DNA from: JAWWPY01 sp036394075
GTDB taxonomy: Bacteria > Actinomycetota > Actinomycetes > Streptosporangiales > Streptosporangiaceae
Length of the DNA: 22,681 nt
Direction: 5' to 3'
NCBI GenBank assembly: GCA_036394075.1
Contig: DASWFT010000286.1
Span: 1-22,681 of the forward strand
Position numbers and translations under genes: made by a program. The notes under the pieces were generated by a model. It saw only the letters and a list, made by a program, of their open reading frames with translations. It was not told where the DNA came from and ran no database searches. Each line of letters begins with the position of its first letter. Position 1 is the stretch's first letter. Positions 1 through 8,162 of the stretch are shown piece by piece.

Positions 1-96
1 GGCCGGCCGCCGACGGGAGGCCCGCCCGGGTGAACATGCACCGGGCCCGTTGGACCGGCGACGCCTGACGCCACCCGGGACTGTCGTAGCGGAATC

Positions 97-3000
97 GTGT
101 CAGAGGGCATCGGTACGCTCGCAACGTCTGCCTCAGCCGTACCGATCCGCACAGGGCAGGATGGGCCGAAGCGAATGGACCGCGAGTCACCCGCGTACCG
201 CCTCTTCCGTCGGCCAGCGACGCCGGCCGAGCCGCCTCGCCTGGACGAGGCCCAGCGCGCGGTGGTCGCGCACGCCGGCGGCCCGCTGCTGGTGCTCGCC
301 GGGCCGGGCACGGGCAAGACCACGGCCATCGTAGAGGCGGTGGTGGAACGCATCACGGTCCGCGGGATCGATCCCGAGCGGGTGCTCGTGCTCACGTTCA
401 GCCGCAAGGCGGCGGAGGAACTGCGAGAGCGGATCACCATGCGGCTGCGGCGTACGACCCGTGAACCGCTCGCGCTGACCTTCCACAGTTACGCCTATGC
501 GCTGGTGCGCAGGGAGTTCGTGCTGGCTGGCGATGTGCCACCGACCCTGCTTTCGGGTCCCGAGCAACTGCTGGAGGTGCGGCGGATGCTCCGGGGTGAG
601 GCGGCGGATTCCCCGCGGCACTGGCCCGAGCGGCTGCGGCCGGCCCTCGGCACCCGTGGCTTCGCGGCCCAGTTGCGCGACTTCCTGCTCCGCGGCGCCG
701 AACGCGGCCTGGACGGGCGCGCACTCGCCCGGCTGGGCCGGGCGCGCGGGCGGGACGACTGGGTGGCTGCGGGCGGTTACCTGGACCGGTATGCGGCCCG
801 GTTCGACCTCGCCCCGGTGCCGGCCTACGACTACGCCGAGATCGTCCGCATCGCCGCGCTGCTGCTGGGGCGCTCGGCCACCAGGGACCGGGAGCGCAAG
901 GCCTACGACGTCGTGCTGGTGGACGAGTACCAGGACACCGACCCCGCGCAGGAGGCGCTGCTGCACGCGCTGGCGGGCGACGGCCGGGAACTGATCGCGG
1001 TCGGTGACCCGGACCAGTCGATCTACGCCTTCCGCGGCGCGGATGTGCACGCGATGACCCGGTTCGCCGGCGCGTTCCGCACCCCCGATGAGCATCCGGC
1101 CAGGGTGATAGCCCTGCGTACCTGCAGGCGCAGCGGCCCCGTCCTGCTGGCGGCGTCAAGGCGGGTGGCCCGCCGGCTGCCAGCGGCCCCCGGGACCGCT
1201 CCCGGTCCGGCCCTTGACCGGGCCCCGGCCCTTGACCGGGCCCCGGCCCTTGACCGCCCCCCAGCCCGGTCAAGGGGGCACCGGGACCTGATCCCGCTGC
1301 CAGGCGCCGCGCCCGGCCGTGTACGCGTGATCATCGCCTCAAGTGCCAGTCAGGAAGCGGCCGTGATCGCCGACACGCTGCGCCGCGGGCACCTGCTGGA
1401 CGGCGTTCGGTGGTCGGCAATGGCGGTACTTGTCCGTTCTGCGGTCCGTCAGGTCCCGCTGCTGCGGCGCGCGCTGGCTATGGCCGGGGTGCCCGCCGTG
1501 GTAGCAGGCGACGAGCTACCGCTCAGCGAAGAACCCGGTGCCCGGCCGCTGCTCCTGCTGCTGCGTTGCGGGTTGCAACCCGGCATCCTGGACGAGGACG
1601 CCGCCGCGGAGTTGCTGACCGGGCCGCTCGGCGGCACGGACGCGCTGGGCCTGCGCAGGCTGCGCCGCTCGCTGCGGGCCGTCGCGGACGCCGCGGGGGA
1701 GGAGCCGTCCAGCGAGCCGCTGGCCAGCGCCCTGCGCGACCCACGCGAGCTCACCTTGATTGACGGCCCGGCGGCGGATGCGGCGCGGCGGGTTGCGGGT
1801 CTGCTGGCCGCGGCGAGGCAGAGCGCCGGGACCGGCGCGACCGCGCACGAGGTGCTGTGGGCCGTCTGGGACGCGTCCGGCCTTGGCCCGGTCTGGCAGG
1901 CGGCGAGTGCGGCCGGCGGGTCCCGTGGCGCCGCCGCCGATCGTGATCTGGACGCAGTAGTCGCGTTGTTCGACGCGGCCGTCCGCTTCGCCACCAGGCT
2001 GCCGCCGGGCCTGCCGCGGCTGTTCCTGGACAGCCTCAGCGGCCAGGAGATCTCCGGAGATACCCTGGCCGAACGTACCCCCGAGGGTGATGCCGTCCGC
2101 ATCCTCACCGCTCATCGCGCCAAGGGACTCGAATGGGACCTGGTGGTGGTGGCGGGCGTACAGGAAGGCACCTGGCCCGACCTGCGAATGCGGTCCTCCC
2201 TGCTCGGCATGGACGAATTGGTCGACGCGGTCGGCGCGGGGCTCAACGGTGCGGGGTCTGGCAGCGGGGGGTTCGGCAGCGCAGGGTCTGGCGGCACGGA
2301 GTTCGCAGGCACGGGGTTTGGCGGCACGGGGTTCGGCAGCGCGGGGTTCGGCAGCGCGGGGTTCGGCGCTGGCCAGGGCGCCGACGCGACGGCGGCCGCG
2401 CTTGCCTCCAAGCTCCTCGACGAGGAACGCCGGCTGTTCTATGTCGCCGTCACCCGGGCGCGGCGCACCCTGGTGGTCACCGCCGCCGGCGGCGAGGACA
2501 GCGAGGATAGGCCGTCCAGGTTCCTCGCCGAACTCGCGGGGGACGACATCGAGATCGAGCAGGTCGCCGGATCCGAGCCGCGCTGGCTGTCCCTTCCGGC
2601 GCTCACCGCCGAGTTGCGGCGGGCCGCGGCCGACGGTGCCCGCCCCATGCCCGTCCGCGAAGCGGCCGCCGCCCAGCTTGCCCGCCTCGCTGCCGCCGGG
2701 GTCCGCGGTGCCCACCCCCGGCAGTGGTACGCGCTGACCGAACTGTCGGACGCCGGCCCGGTCATCAGCGGTCCGGTCGTAGGCGACATCGTGCGGCTGT
2801 CGCCCTCCCAGGTCGAGTCGTTCAGCAAGTGCGGATTGCGATGGCTGCTGGAGTCGGCGGCCGGGGCACGGTCCCAGGACGTGGCGCGCCACTTCGGCAT
2901 CGTCATCCACGCGGCGGCGGTGCTCGCCGCCGAGAACACCGCTGATGCCGACATCGCTGAGCGGATCGACCAGATCTGGCACCACCTGGACTTCGGCAGC

Positions 3001-3546
3001 GCCTGGTACAGCGAGAAGCAACGGGCGCAGGCGCACAAGATGGTGCGCAAGTTCCTCGATTGGCATCACGCCAACCCGCGGCAACTCGTCGAAGTGGAGC
3101 GGGATCTCAAGGTCCGGGTCGGCCAGGTGGAGATCATCGGGCGGGTGGACCGGCTGGAGCAGGATCACGATGGCAGTGCCATCGTGGTGGACCTGAAGAC
3201 CGGATCGGTCAAGCCTGACGACGCTGAGCTGGACCGGAACCCGCAGCTCGGGGTGTATCAGCTGGCCGTGCTGCTCGGCGCGTTTGAACGGCTGGGCCTG
3301 ATCGAGCCCGGCGGCGCCGAGCTCGTCCAGGTCGGCAAGGCCAGCCTGTCCGCCAGGGTCCGGGTGCAGCGACAGCGGGCGCTATCCGATGATCCGGATC
3401 CGGGGTGGGCGGCCAGCCTGGTCGAGACGGTCGCCGCCGGCATGGCCGGGCCCGTTTTCCAGGCCACGGTGAACCCCGGCTGCCGGGTCTGCCCGGTCAG
3501 GTCATGCTGCCCCGCGCACCCCGACGGAGAGCAGGTGACCCCTTGA
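97..3546 (+). CDS. adnA: AdnA-type helicase-nuclease subunit (UvrD-like motor with Fe-S nuclease domain)
   Basis: This is the first subunit of the actinobacterial AdnAB motor-nuclease, which resects double-strand breaks for homologous recombination in place of RecBCD. The 1149-aa protein has an SF1A motor: Walker A GPGTGKT at residues 69-75, Walker B DEYQD at 276-280, a motif V region ending TAHRAKGLEW, and motif VI FYVAVTRAR. The C-terminal RecB-type nuclease shows GRVDRLE (D1018) and VDLKTG (D1032, K1034), followed by a Gln/Tyr motif near NPQLGVYQ. C912 together with C1129, C1132 and C1138 matches the 4Fe-4S arrangement of AddB-like nuclease domains. Oddities are a Gly-rich 15-bp-repeat insert at about residues 720-758, between motifs V and VI, and an ALDRAP repeat near residue 372. 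The GTG at 97 gives the longest frame; the ATG at 175 is a plausible alternative, because homology-like sequence begins there. The order AdnA then AdnB matches mycobacteria. Confidence 0.9.
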   Translation: MSEGIGTLATSASAVPIRTGQDGPKRMDRESPAYRLFRRPATPAEPPRLDEAQRAVVAHAGGPLLVLAGPGTGKTTAIVEAVVERITVRGIDPERVLVLTFSRKAAEELRERITMRLRRTTREPLALTFHSYAYALVRREFVLAGDVPPTLLSGPEQLLEVRRMLRGEAADSPRHWPERLRPALGTRGFAAQLRDFLLRGAERGLDGRALARLGRARGRDDWVAAGGYLDRYAARFDLAPVPAYDYAEIVRIAALLLGRSATRDRERKAYDVVLVDEYQDTDPAQEALLHALAGDGRELIAVGDPDQSIYAFRGADVHAMTRFAGAFRTPDEHPARVIALRTCRRSGPVLLAASRRVARRLPAAPGTAPGPALDRAPALDRAPALDRPPARSRGHRDLIPLPGAAPGRVRVIIASSASQEAAVIADTLRRGHLLDGVRWSAMAVLVRSAVRQVPLLRRALAMAGVPAVVAGDELPLSEEPGARPLLLLLRCGLQPGILDEDAAAELLTGPLGGTDALGLRRLRRSLRAVADAAGEEPSSEPLASALRDPRELTLIDGPAADAARRVAGLLAAARQSAGTGATAHEVLWAVWDASGLGPVWQAASAAGGSRGAAADRDLDAVVALFDAAVRFATRLPPGLPRLFLDSLSGQEISGDTLAERTPEGDAVRILTAHRAKGLEWDLVVVAGVQEGTWPDLRMRSSLLGMDELVDAVGAGLNGAGSGSGGFGSAGSGGTEFAGTGFGGTGFGSAGFGSAGFGAGQGADATAAALASKLLDEERRLFYVAVTRARRTLVVTAAGGEDSEDRPSRFLAELAGDDIEIEQVAGSEPRWLSLPALTAELRRAAADGARPMPVREAAAAQLARLAAAGVRGAHPRQWYALTELSDAGPVISGPVVGDIVRLSPSQVESFSKCGLRWLLESAAGARSQDVARHFGIVIHAAAVLAAENTADADIAERIDQIWHHLDFGSAWYSEKQRAQAHKMVRKFLDWHHANPRQLVEVERDLKVRVGQVEIIGRVDRLEQDHDGSAIVVDLKTGSVKPDDAELDRNPQLGVYQLAVLLGAFERLGLIEPGGAELVQVGKASLSARVRVQRQRALSDDPDPGWAASLVETVAAGMAGPVFQATVNPGCRVCPVRSCCPAHPDGEQVTP
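1211..1276 (+). repeat. 18-bp in-frame tandem repeat with inverted copy inside adnA
   Basis: The 18-bp unit starting CCCTTGACCGGG occurs at 1211-1228 and 1229-1246, with a partial third copy at 1247-1256. It encodes repeated ALDRAP. An exact reverse complement of the first 12 bases lies at 1265-1276, so any copy can pair with it. The same 14-mer CCCTTGACCGGGCC recurs exactly at the adnA/adnB junction (3540-3553). Confidence 0.85.
2248..2370 (+). repeat. Gly-rich degenerate ~15-bp repeat insert inside adnA
   Basis: The stretch is built from variants of a 15-bp unit (GGC/AGC-G/ACG-GGG-TTC-GGC) and encodes a Gly/Ser/Phe/Thr-rich linker of about 40 residues. It sits between helicase motifs V and VI, where a surface loop in the 2A/2B region is expected. 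The last units (2324-2368) are nearly identical, which suggests recent slippage. Confidence 0.8.
3533..3538 (+). promoter_or_regulatory. Shine-Dalgarno-like AGGTGA for adnB
   Basis: AGGTGA lies four bases before the TTG at 3543. It supports a start at the TTGA overlap with the adnA stop rather than the upstream ATG (3504) or GTG (3405), neither of which has a clear ribosome binding site. Confidence 0.5.
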
Positions 3547-6500
3547 CCGGGCCAGGGCCCGGTAGAGGGCCGGGGCGGGAGGCCGGGCGGGGGTCGCAGC
3601 TGGAGCTGGAGCTGGAGCTGAGGCCCGAGCCGGGGCCACGGCCGGGGCCTTCGCCACGGATCCAGTACAGCCCGGTCCAGCTCGCCCGCCTGCTCGACCT
3701 CGCTGAGCCCACCGCGGAGCAGGCCGCTGTGATCTCGGCCCCCGCGGTGCCGCTGGCGGTGATCGCGGGCGCCGGCTCGGGAAAGAGCGAGACCATGGCG
3801 GCCCGGCTGGTCTGGCTGGTCGCGAACGGCCTGGTCCGGCCGGAGCGGGTGCTCGGCCTCACCTTCACCAGGAAGGCCGCCGCCGAACTCGGCCAGCGGG
3901 TCCGGGTCAGGCTGGACGGCCTGCGCCGGTCGGGGCTTGGCCCGCCGGACGCCGACGGCCTGCTTGACGGCGAGCCGACCGTGTCCACGTACCACGCCTA
4001 CGCCGCGAGGCTGGTCGCCGACCACGCGCTCCGTGAGGCGCTTGAGCCTTCCCTGCGGCTGGTCACCCCCGCGGTGGCCTGGCAGATCGCGGCGCGGGTG
4101 GTCGCCGCTTACGGCGGGCCCATGGACGCGGTGACCTGGACACCGACGTTCGTGACCGCGGCGGTGCTGGCGCTGGCCAGCGAGTTGGCCGAGCACCTGC
4201 GCACCCCGGACGAGGTTCGCGGGGCAGGCGAGTGGCTGGCCGCGCAGGCGGCGGCGCTTCCAGAGCAGGTGCCCGCTAAGGTGCTGATGATCCTGGCCCG
4301 CCAGCGTACGAGGGATCAGCTGCTGCCTATCGTTCAGGAATATACGGCGGCGAAGCAGGTCCGTGAGGTGATCGACCACGGTGACCAGGTGATGCTGGCC
4401 GCGCGTATCGCGGACCGCCATCCGGAGGTCGGAGCGGCCGAACGGGCTCGCTATCAGGTGGTGCTCCTCGATGAATACCAGGACACCAGCCATGCCCAAC
4501 TGGTGCTGCTGCGCGCGTTGTTCGGCGGCGGGCACCCGGTCACCGCCGTCGGCGACCCCTGTCAGTCGATCTACGGCTGGCGGGGCGCGAGCGCGGGCAA
4601 CCTACGCCGCTTCGCGCGGGACTTCCCCGTCGCCCCGGGCCGGGCCGGCGGGCGGGTGGGTGCTGCGAGCCCGGCCCAGGTCAGGCTGCTGTCCACCAGC
4701 TTCCGCAACACCGGCCGGGTGCTCGACGCGGCAGCCGCGCTGCAGGAAGGCCTGCGCGCACAGGCCCCGGATGTGCCGCGCCTGCGGCCGCCCCCGGCCC
4801 GAGCTGGCCGGGGCCAGGTGACCTGCGCACTCACCGAGACGGTGGCCGCTGAGGCGGACTGGATAGCCGAACGGATCGCCGTCCTGCTCGCCTTCCCCCC
4901 CGGCACCGCCCCGGATGGCCAGGCGTGGCCCGACGGCTGCGAAGATGGTGTCCGCCCATCCGATATCGCCGTGCTCTGCCGCAAGCGCTCCCAGTTTCCC
5001 GTGCTGCGCGCGGCCATCGAGGCGCGCGGCATTCCGGTGGAGGTAGTCGGCCTCGGCGGGCTGCTCACCGTCCCGGAGGTCGCCGACATCGTCGCAACGC
5101 TGCGAGTGCTGCACGACCCGGGCGCATCCGGCCCGCTGGCCAGGCTGCTCACCGGCCCGCGGTGCCGGATCGGGCCGCGCGACCTGGTGGCTCTCGGCAG
5201 GCGGGCCAGGGAACTGACCCGGGAGCAGCGTGAGCCGGCCAGGCAGGCCCCAGCGTCTCAGCAGGCCCCAGCGTCTCAGCAGGCCCCAGCGTCCCGGCCA
5301 GGCGAGCCAGATGATGCTCTCGCGCGGGCGGTGACGGACCTCACCGCCGATCCGGGCAGCCTGGTTGAGGCGCTTGATGACCTGGGCGAGCCTGGATCGT
5401 ACTCGCAGGTCGGCTACGCCCGCTTCACTGAGTTGGCCGCGGAACTGCGGGCGCTCCGTGGGCACGCGGGGCGGCCACTGCCCGACCTGGTGGGCGAGGT
5501 TGAGCGGGTGCTCGGGCTGGATGTCGAGGTGGCTGCCCGGCCCAGGCGGGACCCGGCCGGCGCCCGCGCCGATCTCGACGCGTTCGCGGACGCGGCCGCG
5601 GGCTTCGCCGGGGATCAGGAGGAGCCCACGCTCGGTGCCTTCCTCGCCTACCTGGCGGCGGCCGAGGAGGAGGAGTTCGGTCTGGAATCCGGCCACGTCG
5701 GCGACGGCGACACGGTTACTCTGGCCACCGTCCACGCGGCCAAGGGCCTGCAATGGCCTGCTGTGATCGTGCCTGGCATGGCCGCCGGGGATCGGGCCCA
5801 GGTCTTCCCGGCTAAGCCGAGAACCAGCACGAAGTGGACAGAAAACCCGCGGCTGCTCCCGTTCGGCCTCCGGGGCGATGCCGGTGACCTCCCGGTCCTG
5901 CCCGACCTGAGCGCTGAGTCGCTGGCGGAGTTTGGCGCCGCCTGCGCCGCCCGTGATGAGGCCGAGGAACGGCGGCTGGCCTACGTGGCGGCGACCCGCG
6001 CCGCGTTCTTCCTGGCCTGCAGCGGCTACTGGTGGGGTGAGGGCACGCTGCCGCTCGGCCCCTCCGCGTTCCTCGACGAGGTCCGCGAGGCGTGCGAGGC
6101 GGGCGCGGGGACCGTCGCCTGCTGGGCGCCGCCGCCGGAGGAGGGCGGACAGAACCCGGCCCTCGCCGAGCCGGTGTCCGCTCCCTGGCCGGCCACCCCG
6201 GCCGGCGCCGGGCACGAGGCCGTCCGCGAGGCAGCCGAGTTGGTCCACCGGGCCATGGCGGCCAGCGGCAGCGCGCCCGCGGCCGATAATGAGTCGGCGG
6301 CAGGCGGCGCGTTGGCTGAGGGCGGCCGCGGTCTCGCTGAGGCGGACCGCGCCCTGGCTGAGGCCTGGGCGCGGGACACCGAACTCCTTCTCGCCGAACG
6401 GCAGGAGCGGCGCGCCGAGGCCATCACGGGCGTCTGGCTGCCCGGGCGGCTCTCGGTCTCGTCCCTGGTGATGATGGCCAGGGACCCTGCGGAACTCGCC

Positions 6501-7049
6501 CAGCAGATCCGCCGGCCGATGCCGCGTCCGCCGGCGCCGCACGCCCGGCGGGGAACCGCGTTCCACCGCTGGCTGGAGGAGCGGTTCGGGCAGCAGCGGC
6601 TGATCGACCCGAGCGACCTGCTGGGCGCGGCCGACGATCCGGCCGACGGCGAGCCCGACGACCTGGTCGAACTCCGTGAGCGGTTCGAGGCGGGGGAGTG
6701 GGGGAACCGGTGGCCGCTGGAGGTGGAGGTGCCGTTCGAGACACTCATCGCCGACCGGCCGGTGCGGGGGCGGATCGACGCGGTGTTCGCTGACGCCCCC
6801 GAGGGTGGCTTCGACGTGGTGGACTGGAAGACAGGCCGCCCGCCGTCGTCGGATGAAGGCTTCCAGGCGGCGGCGGTCCAGCTGGCCGCCTACCGGCTCG
6901 CCTGGACGGCGCTCGCCCGGGTGCCGGTGGGCCAGGTCCGTGCGGCGTTCTATTACGTGCGCGAGGACCTGACCCTCCGTCCCGCGGACCTCCTGGATCA
7001 GAAGGGCCTCGCCGCGCTGATCGACGGCATTCCGGGGGGGTCAGGCTGA
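3543..7049 (+). CDS. adnB: AdnB-type helicase-nuclease subunit
   Basis: This is the second AdnAB subunit, 1168 aa from the chosen TTG start. The N-terminal UvrD/PcrA-like motor has Walker A GAGSGKS at residues 76-82, motif Ia GLTFTRKAAAEL, Walker B DEYQD at 310-314, a motif V region ATVHAAKGLQWP and motif VI LAYVAATRA. The C-terminal RecB-type nuclease has GTAFHRWLEERF, RGRIDAVF, VVDWKTG and a later Gln/Tyr motif (QLAAYRLAW), so motor and nuclease both look intact. It lacks the C-terminal Cys cluster seen in AdnA. The phrase AARLVWLVANGLVRPERVLGLTF closely resembles what I recall of mycobacterial AdnB. The TTG overlaps the adnA stop as TTGA, implying translational coupling and balanced subunit synthesis. 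The first ~40 residues are low-complexity (Gly/Pro/Arg and Leu-Glu repeats), and a QAPASQ repeat lies near residues 568-585. Alternative starts are the ATG at 3504 and the GTG at 3405. Confidence 0.9.
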   Translation: MTGPGPGRGPGREAGRGSQLELELELRPEPGPRPGPSPRIQYSPVQLARLLDLAEPTAEQAAVISAPAVPLAVIAGAGSGKSETMAARLVWLVANGLVRPERVLGLTFTRKAAAELGQRVRVRLDGLRRSGLGPPDADGLLDGEPTVSTYHAYAARLVADHALREALEPSLRLVTPAVAWQIAARVVAAYGGPMDAVTWTPTFVTAAVLALASELAEHLRTPDEVRGAGEWLAAQAAALPEQVPAKVLMILARQRTRDQLLPIVQEYTAAKQVREVIDHGDQVMLAARIADRHPEVGAAERARYQVVLLDEYQDTSHAQLVLLRALFGGGHPVTAVGDPCQSIYGWRGASAGNLRRFARDFPVAPGRAGGRVGAASPAQVRLLSTSFRNTGRVLDAAAALQEGLRAQAPDVPRLRPPPARAGRGQVTCALTETVAAEADWIAERIAVLLAFPPGTAPDGQAWPDGCEDGVRPSDIAVLCRKRSQFPVLRAAIEARGIPVEVVGLGGLLTVPEVADIVATLRVLHDPGASGPLARLLTGPRCRIGPRDLVALGRRARELTREQREPARQAPASQQAPASQQAPASRPGEPDDALARAVTDLTADPGSLVEALDDLGEPGSYSQVGYARFTELAAELRALRGHAGRPLPDLVGEVERVLGLDVEVAARPRRDPAGARADLDAFADAAAGFAGDQEEPTLGAFLAYLAAAEEEEFGLESGHVGDGDTVTLATVHAAKGLQWPAVIVPGMAAGDRAQVFPAKPRTSTKWTENPRLLPFGLRGDAGDLPVLPDLSAESLAEFGAACAARDEAEERRLAYVAATRAAFFLACSGYWWGEGTLPLGPSAFLDEVREACEAGAGTVACWAPPPEEGGQNPALAEPVSAPWPATPAGAGHEAVREAAELVHRAMAASGSAPAADNESAAGGALAEGGRGLAEADRALAEAWARDTELLLAERQERRAEAITGVWLPGRLSVSSLVMMARDPAELAQQIRRPMPRPPAPHARRGTAFHRWLEERFGQQRLIDPSDLLGAADDPADGEPDDLVELRERFEAGEWGNRWPLEVEVPFETLIADRPVRGRIDAVFADAPEGGFDVVDWKTGRPPSSDEGFQAAAVQLAAYRLAWTALARVPVGQVRAAFYYVREDLTLRPADLLDQKGLAALIDGIPGGSG
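3598..3621 (+). repeat. 6-bp (AGCTGG) repeat in adnB 5' end
   Basis: Three exact AGCTGG units plus a near copy encode the LELELEL stretch in the poorly conserved N-terminal extension of AdnB. Confidence 0.7.
5244..5297 (+). repeat. 18-bp x3 in-frame tandem repeat in adnB
   Basis: The unit CAGGCCCCAGCGTCTCAG is repeated at 5244-5261 and 5262-5279, with a slightly diverged third copy at 5280-5297. It encodes QAPASQ repeats in a linker of the second helicase half. The two adjacent identical copies suggest recent expansion. Confidence 0.9.
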
Positions 7050-7082
7050 CCGGGCCAGGGTTTCCAGCCGGGTCAGCCTGAC
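7040..7082. terminator. Bidirectional hairpin terminator between adnB and the glycosylase gene
   Basis: A perfect 12-bp inverted repeat, GTCAGGCTGACC at 7040-7051 and GGTCAGCCTGAC at 7071-7082, has a 19-nt loop. It spans the adnB stop codon and lies just before the stop of the convergent glycosylase gene. It lacks a T-tract, which is common for actinobacterial terminators. The termination role is inferred from position. Confidence 0.7.
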
Positions 7083-7090
7083 TGGCCGGG

Positions 7091-7996
7091 TCAGGGTGGA
7101 GTAGCCGGTTCGTCGTCGAGAATGCGTCCCGCCGCGGCCCGGATGAGGACGACAGCCCAGGTGCGGAACGGTTTCCAGGGCTCGGCAAGAGCGCGGAACT
7201 GCTCCTGCGACGGGCGCGCGGGCAGGTGGTACAGGCGAGCTGTCAGGGCCAGCGCCTTGGGTTCGCTGACGGGGAGCACGTCGGTGAACCCGGTGCCGCG
7301 GATCACGATGAGCGCGCTGTAGAACGGGCCGATACCCTTGATCGACTGCAATTCGGCCGCGGCGCGCTCGGGACCCTGCTCCTTCAGGAGGTCGACGTCG
7401 AGACGGCCTTCCAGCGCTGCATGCGCGACGCCGTGCAATCGCCGCATCTTGTCCTCGGGAATGCCAGGGAACGACTCGACGCCCAGGAGTTGGCCGGGTG
7501 CGGGGAACGCGGCCAGTGGGGCGCCGGCCAGATCGAAGGTCGCCCCATGAGCCGTGCTCAGCTGGTCCCGCACCAGTGCCATCTGGCGTGCGGGGCGTCG
7601 GGCGCTCAGAACTGACCAGGCGGTTGCTTCATACGGCGAGTAGAACAGGGGCGGCCGCAGCCCCGGCGCCGCCGCCTGCAGCCTGCCAATGACGGGGTCT
7701 CGCTCACCGACGCGCAGGAATTCCGCGCCGTCATGATCGAGAGAAAGAACGCGGGCGACCTGGTGTAGCGCCCTGTCCATGTCGACGTTCGCCGGTCCGC
7801 GGATCGTCGCATGCACATCGCCGCCGTCGTCCTGGCGTACTTCGACTCCGACATGCTCCTGGTAGCCGTCGAGGCAGAACGCCAGGCGCATACAGCCGTC
7901 CCAGTCCTGTCCGTCGCGCTGGCCGAACCCGAACGTGGCCGCCTCAGCGAGCGAGAACGGCCCGCTCGGCGTGATGGTGAAGGACCCGGCAGACAT
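7091..7996 (-). CDS. AlkA-like DNA-3-methyladenine glycosylase (HhH-GPD fold), with Glu at the catalytic Asp position
   Basis: The 301-aa protein matches the AlkA type of helix-hairpin-helix DNA glycosylase, which removes alkylated bases and starts base excision repair. The N-terminal ~100 residues form the AlkA-specific beta domain. A glycosylase core follows, from FYSPYEATAWSVLSARRPAR onwards (residues 118-137). The hairpin IKGIGPF is at 219-225. Counting from that GIG, E. coli AlkA has its catalytic Asp238 at position 25; here that position is Glu245, in PVSE. Asp239 in TDV is conserved but is not the catalytic one. Either the enzyme works with Glu, as some actinobacterial relatives may, or it has altered activity. 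The ATG at 7996 is used. The gene converges on adnB, so its link to that operon is thematic (DNA repair) rather than transcriptional. Confidence 0.85.
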   Translation of the reverse strand: MSAGSFTITPSGPFSLAEAATFGFGQRDGQDWDGCMRLAFCLDGYQEHVGVEVRQDDGGDVHATIRGPANVDMDRALHQVARVLSLDHDGAEFLRVGERDPVIGRLQAAAPGLRPPLFYSPYEATAWSVLSARRPARQMALVRDQLSTAHGATFDLAGAPLAAFPAPGQLLGVESFPGIPEDKMRRLHGVAHAALEGRLDVDLLKEQGPERAAAELQSIKGIGPFYSALIVIRGTGFTDVLPVSEPKALALTARLYHLPARPSQEQFRALAEPWKPFRTWAVVLIRAAAGRILDDEPATPP

Positions 7997-8101
7997 GGCG
8001 CTCCTGCTGATCGATTGCCTGGGGCCATCCTTGCAGGAGGGTCTGACGATTCCTGACCCGTCCCGGCCCAGTTGCCTGCAGGGCGCGGACCCGCCGTGCC
8101 G

Positions 8102-8162
8102 GAACGAGCCCAGAGCGGATCTAGGCTCGCCAGAACGAGCCCGGTGCGGATCTAGGCTCGTT
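8102..8162 (-). terminator. Tandem duplicated hairpin at the 3' end of the SDR gene
   Basis: Two 28-bp copies (8102-8129 and 8133-8160), identical except at two positions, are arranged with a 31-bp period. Each holds CGAGCC and its complement GGCTCG. In the second copy the stem extends to 8 bp (AACGAGCC 8134-8141, GGCTCGTT 8155-8162) and overlaps the SDR stop codon. The position, just after a minus-strand gene and upstream of the glycosylase gene, suggests a doubled terminator or mRNA-stabilising hairpin. Confidence 0.55.

Noticed and set aside
1..33. Possible C-terminal end of an upstream plus-strand gene (GRPPTGGPPG-stop)
   Set aside because: Ten low-complexity residues are not enough to support a gene.
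187..1095. Long minus-strand frame opposite adnA (302 aa), and similar ones at 434-1273, 1516-3168, 3258-4535 and 4602-6566
   Set aside because: Composition is Arg/Pro/Gly/His-rich with no domain motif, and each lies antisense to a well-supported helicase gene in a high-G+C genome, the usual source of false frames.
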